A DNA stretch of 64,000 nt, from NCBI GenBank assembly GCA_028023455.1, contig JAQFVV010006199.1, forward strand, positions 6,338,972 through 6,402,971, read 5' to 3'. This DNA is from Epiperipatus broadwayi. Taxonomy: Eukaryota > Onychophora > Udeonychophora > Euonychophora > Peripatidae. Below are positions 57,291 through 64,000 of the stretch, in pieces. Position 1 is the first letter of the stretch, and each line of letters begins with the position of its first letter. The notes under the pieces were generated by a model. That model had not been told where the DNA came from. It searched no databases and saw nothing but the letters and a program-made list of their open reading frames with translations. The translations under genes were made by a program, and so were the position numbers.

Positions 57291-60200
57291 TATCTAGCTA
57301 TTATTAACTGGAAGGAAGATAAGTAAAAAGATAATTTTAAACCTTCACAGTGTAGCATCTTGCAAACCCTAATGAGTAATGTTTTCTTTTTTACACTCCC
57401 TTTTTATGGTTGTATGTAGAAGTCTAGGTTACAATGAAATTTTTATTTTTTTAAAAAAAACTATTACTGAGCAATGATATTTCTGTCACAGTTAAATTTA
57501 CCTTAAATTATTAATCAATTGAAAAATACCTAGCAATTTAAAACTAGTAGTGGCAATAGTAATCTCTAGAGCTAAAAGTATTTGAATTGTTACTTAACCA
57601 TGAAAAGCAAAAGGTAATAAATAAATGGAACTTCTGTGCTTAGCCTATTATTTCAGTGTTTCGACTAACAACTAACCATACAATAGACAAATAAATGAAA
57701 AAATTATATAAATATTGTAACAGCAAAAATAAATGAATCAAAAGTATATTTTAACTGGCAAAAATATGTAATTTAATAATGGTGAGCACATGCAAGCTAG
57801 ATAGTCTATTTATAACAAAATGGATGCCACTTATTTGACTGACTGCAATAACCTTATAGACTATAGTAAATGTGCAAGTACATGACATGAATGTTTAATG
57901 TTTTATATTAAAATCTAAAAATAAGAATAACATTTTGAATAGATGCAACAAATCCATTGTAACATTCATCACTGACAAATTTTGCATTAATTTCCAAGTA
58001 AAATAGAGGTCTAAACAAAATTTTGAGATCTAGGACACCATGGCAATTGATAACTGTAGTAACTTTATTATATATAATATACAATATGAATATGATAATT
58101 AAAATACTAACAAAATAATAATAAATTAATACTTATGTATTATTTCTTTATTTTCAATAATAAATTTTACAACCTTAAAAAGTATTTCACTTATGTTAAA
58201 ATATATGATTATCTTTATGTTAGTCATTAAAACATAATGCACTAATAAAAAATTCATTGTATATTTATGGGAACTGAGTCCATGGTTTACCATTATCTTT
58301 TAGAAAAGTTATAAAGAAATTTGAAAAAACATGTAAATGGATTTTTAACGCATTCTAGGTTATATATATATTTTTACAAAAATGGTAATCGAACATTTAG
58401 TTGCTCAGGAGATCAATTGACAATCAAGCACAGGAATAAGAGATTGAACTTTGATCTAGAAACTTATAGCTCAATTCCATCATTCTAATAAAATGCACTT
58501 TTTTATCATTAATTTATTATGCATTTTATGCTATTTATTTAATTTATTTGTTCAAAATTTGAATAAACACTTACATTTCAAACATATAAGTGAAGATATT
58601 GAATGTGGATGGGTTTATAATAGCCATTAATATGCATTCTAATTAAATATCATTCTTGAGCTATATCATATCCCCATGGAAACAATACCTAGAAAAAAAA
58701 AATTATTGCTAGTATGAAAGTCATGGCAAAATTTACAGTATTTTTTATTTTGTCAAAAATAATATCATTATAATTTATTTGATTTAGAATTATTTTATAA
58801 AATGTATAATATAATAAATATCTAATGTCCAAACAAACAAATGTTAAAAAAATTATTACATGTTAATTACTTATTTATAATTTTTATATATGGACAAAAT
58901 AATAAAAGTTTTCCTGTAACAGCTATATTTTTAAAATTATGCAGCACAGCAATGGTTGGTTTGTACTGACTTAAATAGAATTCTGAATAGGTAATAAGGA
59001 TTATATAGCATTAAATTGATTTCATTTTTATAAATCTGTAAGAAAAAATATCATTTGCCTGTGCTTGTTAGTATTTGATTAGGTGGAGTTCCAGAGTTTA
59101 AAAGTACTAATTTTTTATTATTTCACGAATAAAAGTCTCAGTGATAACAACACTGGAATAAATTATGATATGTTGTTGGTATATATTAATAGAGATTTGC
59201 AGCCAAAAAAACTCTTAAAATTTCAGCGAAAACAAATTTCTTTAGAAATTCAATTATGTTAATTAATATTCCTGTGGTAGTATTAAAACAATTTATTATA
59301 TGAGTTTTCATTTTAAGCCACTATTTTTAAATGTCAACTGTGATATGAAAGTGGTAGAGATACAAATATTAGAAATTAACCCCAGATGATTATCAGGTGA
59401 ATCATTTGCATGTTTTTTAACCATAAGTGTTAATATTCTGACAATTGTTATTAAAATCCTATCAATTAGATTGCTCTCTCAAGTTATGAATTATAATGGC
59501 AGTATTGTCATAATTTGAGTGATCATATGATAATCTAATAATTCTACATAGATGCATCATTCTGTAACATAATTGAACATTTTGAGTATATTAGGTTTAT
59601 TTGTTGTTCAAATATTGTTTTTATATAACACTATCATCTTCCATTTTGATAATGGTCTATTTAATTCATAATTTTTACTCAATTTTTGGAGATATACATC
59701 TTTGTGTGCATGTTCAAGAACCCTAAATTGACAAAAATAATAATTGATTCAACAATTCCCAAGAAATGTGAATTTAAACTTTGTTATATGACAACATGCT
59801 AATAACAAAAAAGAATTATTTATTTTTGTATATATATTTTTGTCGTACTGTACAAATAAAAAGTTTTAATATTTTTTTGCACATTATTTTAAAATACTAA
59901 CAATTTATAATATTAGACATCCCTCCCTCCCTAAATCTTCATATACTTCAAGCCTCTCTAATACATAATCTGCCATTACACGGAGTCAAATATTTGTTTT
60001 AAAAAACATGAAAATCAAAGTTGACTTTTTATACATTTTTGAAATGTTACATGATTTTTGCCTGATAGAATAAACGCAAGTCTTCAGCGAATTCGTTCAA
60101 ATCGACATTTTACATTGATTTAAATAAATATATAATAGGTGTTCTTGTTATTTTATCTAACCCATATATATATGTATAGTTCAGACATGTTCTGAGTATT

Positions 60201-60937
60201 AATTCAGAAATACTCTAATATTCCAAGTTTTGTATTTTATTTTTATATGTAAAAATTTTAAAGAATGCTTTTAAATTATTTTTTCATTTCACTTTTGTCA
60301 CATATGTTATCTTATGAAATTTATATGTGCTTCAAAAGATTAAAACCATATCTTTATTAATGCATGAATAATCTAAATCTTATATTAATTTAACACAAAT
60401 GCATTATAATTAACTAATTTTATCATTTGGAGAAAGATAAAATTTAATGTGACGGATTCTAATCACAGTTTTCTTTATTAATTTGCAACAAAATTTTTCT
60501 AAGTTATATTTATAAATAGACATAAAAAAATTCTAATTATATTAGACAGTTTTAAAGATTAACTCGTATCTTTGGAACAAATATCTAAAGAAAAGAATAT
60601 TATGAGCTCACAAATTAAATTACTTTGCATTACACATAATCAAGTATATTGTAATAAGTCGTCGTCCGTCCCCCCTTTGTTCATTGATTTTATTTATATG
60701 TATATTTTTTAAAATGAACAAAAAAAAATGATTTAAAATAAATAAATACATAAAATATGTGCAAACAATTTGTGCATATTTATATATTGTAGAGTTGTCT
60801 ATGCCAAAACAGATTTAGTAATCAATGCATTAGAGTTTTACCATCAAACCCAATGATATAGTTATTCTCATTTTAGATAAGTTAACATTACTTATTATCT
60901 ACTTAAAACATTATAACAAATAGCTCTGATATATATA
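57291..60937. other. AT-rich DNA, nothing recognised
   Basis: No coding, RNA or repeat signal I can support. Confidence 0.5.
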
Positions 60938-61094
60938 TCAAAATTACCCAAAATTCACAATTCAACCAGACTAGCCACAAAAAGAAAAAAAAAAAACTCT
61001 AAAACATGTCCATTGATTGTGTTTTAGAGTTGTTGTTGTTGTTGTTTTTTGGCTAGTCTGGCAGAGATATGAATTTTGGGCAACTTTGATTATT
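60938..61094. repeat. Foldback repeat with several paired blocks
   Basis: Paired blocks, from outside in: CCCAAAATTC with GAATTTTGGG, CCAGACTAGCCA with GGCTAGTCTGG, and ACTCTAAAACA with TGTTTTAGAGT, around a loop of about 12 bp. The left arm has a poly-A run where the right arm has (TTG)n and poly-T. MITE-like; no TSD defined. Confidence 0.8.
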
Positions 61095-61190
61095 TTATTG
61101 GCTAGTTTAGTTTTATGCTGTTACTGTTTATATATATGTATGTTATTAGCCAAAATCATTTTTCAGAATCTTTGATATTTTTTTTTATAG

Positions 61191-61500
61191 ATAGACAACT
61201 TCCATATTTTTCCATTCTTTTTTATTTCATTAATAATTTCATATAAATAAAAATACAATAAAAGACAAATAACCCCCAAGATGCATTTCGTGCTGAACCA
61301 GCACTCATTAGTTAGGCCAGGTCATCATCTCATATATTTTTATTACATTAGTATTTATGTAGAGCAAATTGTCTCATTTTTATTTTCAAGCATCAATATA
61401 TTCCTCTCCCAAATTTTACGTTATCAACTTTTTGATAAACACGTAATGATTATTACTAATCATTTATTAAACTAGAGATTTTTTCTAGCACAGATATAAA
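61191..61500 (+). repeat. Repeat R1-containing unit, distal copy 1
   Basis: Starts AGACAACTTCCATATTT, contains ATACAATAAAAGACAAATAA, then the R1 core AAGATGCATTTCGTGCTGAA and CCAGCACTCATTAGTTAGGC, and ends with the R1 edge TTTATTAAACTAGAGATT. A second copy of the first 130 bp starts 407 bp later. Confidence 0.75.
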
Positions 61501-61597
61501 CTTTAATCCAAGTTAAAGATTAATATATATTATTTTCAGCGCACACACATGGCTATTTATGTTTTTCTTTCTCCCATGCTTAATATCTTTTTTATAG

Positions 61598-61730
61598 ATA
61601 GACAACTTCCATATTTCTCCATTCTTTTTTATTTCATAAATAATTTCATATAAATAAAGATACAATAAAAGACAAATAACCCCCAATATGCATTTTGTGC
61701 CGAACCAGCACTCATCATTGTTTGTGACAT
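61598..61730 (+). repeat. Repeat R1-containing unit, distal copy 2
   Basis: AGACAACTTCCATATTTCTC at 61600, ACAATAAAAGACAAATAACC, ATATGCATTTTGTGCCGAAC, CAGCACTCATCA, then similarity ends. Confidence 0.75.
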
Positions 61731-62175
61731 CTTAACTTATATTTTTAACCAGAATAATTTAATTCTTAGTATCTAGTTTAGAATTAATCTTTTACACCTT
61801 GCTTAGTTTCATACCACTATTGTTCTTTTATTCATAAAATATTTTGCAAGTATCATTTTTTTTGCTGTGTCTATTATTTTTATTATACTATTTCATACAT
61901 ATTAAAGTTATTTGCAATTTCTGCAGTACTATCAACTACTTACATAAAGTAAAGTAGGTGCATAATGTTCTATAGCATTCAAATTTGTTTATCATATGTT
62001 GTCTTTTCAAAAATGAAATGCTATAAATCTTTTTTTTATAATATCTATTTAATGATTATTTGAGACAATAGTCAATATCTCTTCCACATGTGACTTCATG
62101 ATCATACAATGGAAACAATATCAAGTAACATTTATTATAAATGATGAATTATATTGATAGTGTATTTACTTATGC
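61731..62175. other. AT-rich DNA, nothing recognised
   Basis: No gene or repeat could be supported. Confidence 0.4.
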
Positions 62176-62179
62176 TTTT

Positions 62180-62950
62180 TATAATGCTTCATAAAATTGT
62201 ATCACCATCATCATTTTCAAACATTATCAATACACTACAGGATAAATTATCTCCAAGTTTAATCTAGTTTCTCATATCTCTATCCAACACATCAACAAAC
62301 TTTCTTATTTTATCTATATCTGAAATGTGGTCTTTTTCTAGGTCTTTTATAGTCTTTTGGGATTCAATTTAAATTATTATCTCTTTTAGAAATATTCCCA
62401 GCCCAGCTCCATGTCAGTTTTTTAATTCTTTCAACAATGTCACTGACACCTATTTGTTCTCTCACCCATTTATTTTATTTTAGATCTCATTCTTGTTAAT
62501 TGAACATATATCTCTTCATATTCATTAAGTTAACTGAAGTTTCTGTATTACTCTTATGCTAATTACTCAAGTTTCATATTCATAACTAAAAATTAGTAAA
62601 ACATATCTATTAAAAATCTTCCTATTTTCTTTTAATATTGAGTTATTTCTACTAAAAGCACTCCATCCAAGTTTAATTCTACGATTAATTCCAACCATTA
62701 TATTTTCATCTATATTAATATCAGACCAGAATATTTATAGTTGTTAATCTCTTGTAATTTATGATTATGGACCTCTTATTTTTTTCTTCTGAAAAAATCT
62801 ATTGAACATTTTTAAAATCTTTTTACCATTTATTTTTAGTTATATATTATTCATTTCGTCTGATATTTTTTGCAATATTTACTAAAGCTTTGAAGCATCT
62901 AGATGACTTAAATAATATCCGTTTACTTTTACTCCCTTAACTTTCCAATG
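62180..62950 (-). pseudogene. RTE-like non-LTR retrotransposon relic, RT C-terminal region
   Basis: On the minus strand, in order: ILQKISDEMNNI-LKINGKK (region before KT), YKYSG (for YKYLG), ENIMVGINRRIKLGWSAFSR, IFNRYVLLIFSYEYET (for VLTYGxETW), EQIGVSDIVERIKKL, TWSWAGNISKRDNN (for KWRWAGHIARR) and KRPRKRPHFRY (for R-GRPPTRW). These are consecutive landmarks of the RTE-type ORF end. Stops and frameshifts are frequent. It keeps the block that the 14-kb relic has lost. Confidence 0.85.
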
Positions 62951-64000
62951 TCTGTAAAAAAATATTTTGGAGATATGGAATCACTGTGCCATGTACCCTT
63001 TTCATAAAAAACATAGCACTATATAAAATAATATCTCAATATTTTTTTTTAGTAACATTGTCTATTTTAAGCATTGCTATTGCATTTTTTAAGAATATAA
63101 TATCCCAAGTCTATCTCTTAATGATTTAATGCTTTAATCACCATTAATATGCTTTTAGAATCAAATGTCATATTTATATATATATTTATTATAATGGAAT
63201 ATAGGCGAGGGAGAATTTTTTTAAAACATGGGCTTTAAATAATTTTAATCTTGTTAACTCATATATAAGTTTCATATTGTTTATCAAATAATGTTATGCA
63301 TATGAATCAACAAAAATTAAATTATTTAAAATCATAAAAGAGACTATGATATTTGAAATTTCACTGAATTGTGTTAACAATAAAACTAATATAAACTAGT
63401 TAATAATAAAATAAATTTGTGTGCTTATATTGGGTCTAAAAATTTCTTACTTTTTCTAAAAAATTTAATCTGTGTATGCACTATTTCATCTTAATTTGCA
63501 GCTTTTGTGAAATAATTTAAGTACAATATATAAATTTGACTCTTTAATAATCTTTCTTAATGAAATTTCTTGATTTGAAGAACATTATAAGCATTAAAAC
63601 TCTAGTTTAAAACATCTAATTATTTATTTATTTATATTCTATTTCTTATTCACTTTTTTATTATTTTATTTTTAACTTTTGCATATGTTTCTACGCCATT
63701 TTACTAAAACTTTATGTTGGCAATCTTTTTTTTTTTCTTGCATCGTAATAATAATTGAATTTATAAAATATGAAATATCCATTTGTCATTTTCCAATAAC
63801 TTCTACTTTATTTTTTAATTGAAAATTACATTTGATTTTAATTTAGAAATCTATTTTCTTTTTATGTAATTAAAAAAAAAATTCTCAAAATTTTTATTAA
63901 ATCAATCTTTTTTACAAGTGTCACAATTAATTAACCTGTTTAATATACTTTCTTATTATTATTACATCTAGGCGGAGGGGTATGAATAAATTATTAATAA
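62951..64000. other. AT-rich DNA, nothing recognised
   Basis: No gene. The upstream part of the RTE-like element may continue here beyond recognition. Confidence 0.45.

Noticed and set aside
58381-58490. Third copy of the tRNA-derived SINE
   Set aside because: GATTGAACTTTG-like sequence suggested a box B, but box A and the GACATATG end are absent.

Overview
The window is eukaryotic, almost certainly animal, nuclear DNA. It is extremely AT-rich and full of TA microsatellites and poly-A/poly-T tracts. I found no intact host gene, no exon chain and no conventional RNA gene. Everything recognisable is mobile or repetitive DNA: Penelope-like elements (PLEs) with a GIY-YIG endonuclease, two types of non-LTR retrotransposon, a Ty3/gypsy-like gag, LTR-like pieces, a tRNA-derived SINE, foldback repeats and dispersed repeat clusters. 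This mix suits an AT-rich invertebrate. A mollusc such as a cephalopod is possible, but the sequence does not prove any taxon.

Layout. 0-7 kb: three unrelated repeat families (called R1, R2, R3 here), each in a cluster of direct copies plus inverted copies; R1 recurs at 61 kb and R2 at 56-57 kb. 8.6 kb: a SINE with target-site duplications (TSDs). 9.8-12.3 kb: worn PLE relics and a 330-bp foldback. 13.8-14.4 kb: RTE-like relic. 16-17.9 kb: LTR, primer-binding site, a broken gag with two damaged zinc knuckles, and coiled-coil sequence. 21.38-29.98 kb: a nested insertion whose empty counterpart appears to survive at about 38.98 kb. Inside it lie a young SINE (15-bp TSD), a 98-bp tandem array and a 5.1-kb PLE array with a 13-bp TSD. 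A 500-N gap follows at 30.16-30.66 kb. 30.7-38.6 kb: a pair of roughly 0.9-kb direct repeats enclosing a minus-strand LTR-element-like region. 40.65-42.18 kb and 48.77-51.87 kb: two LINEs of a zinc-finger (zf-RVT) type, one on each strand. 48.2 kb and 62.2-62.95 kb: more RTE-like relics. The rest is AT-rich DNA in which I see nothing definite.

The main point of interest is the PLE family. Its terminal repeats (pseudo-LTRs, pLTRs) carry a 90-bp tRNA-like segment with a good box A, followed 24 bp later by a hammerhead-ribozyme-like core. The module is present in three young copies, and alignable versions of it occur in two old relics at 3.7-3.96 kb and 12.0-12.3 kb, with a further tail fragment at 1-112. 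Hammerhead motifs in PLEs are described; a linked tRNA-like (possible Pol III promoter) module is, as far as I know, not a standard feature and deserves testing. All pairings and alignments were made by eye.
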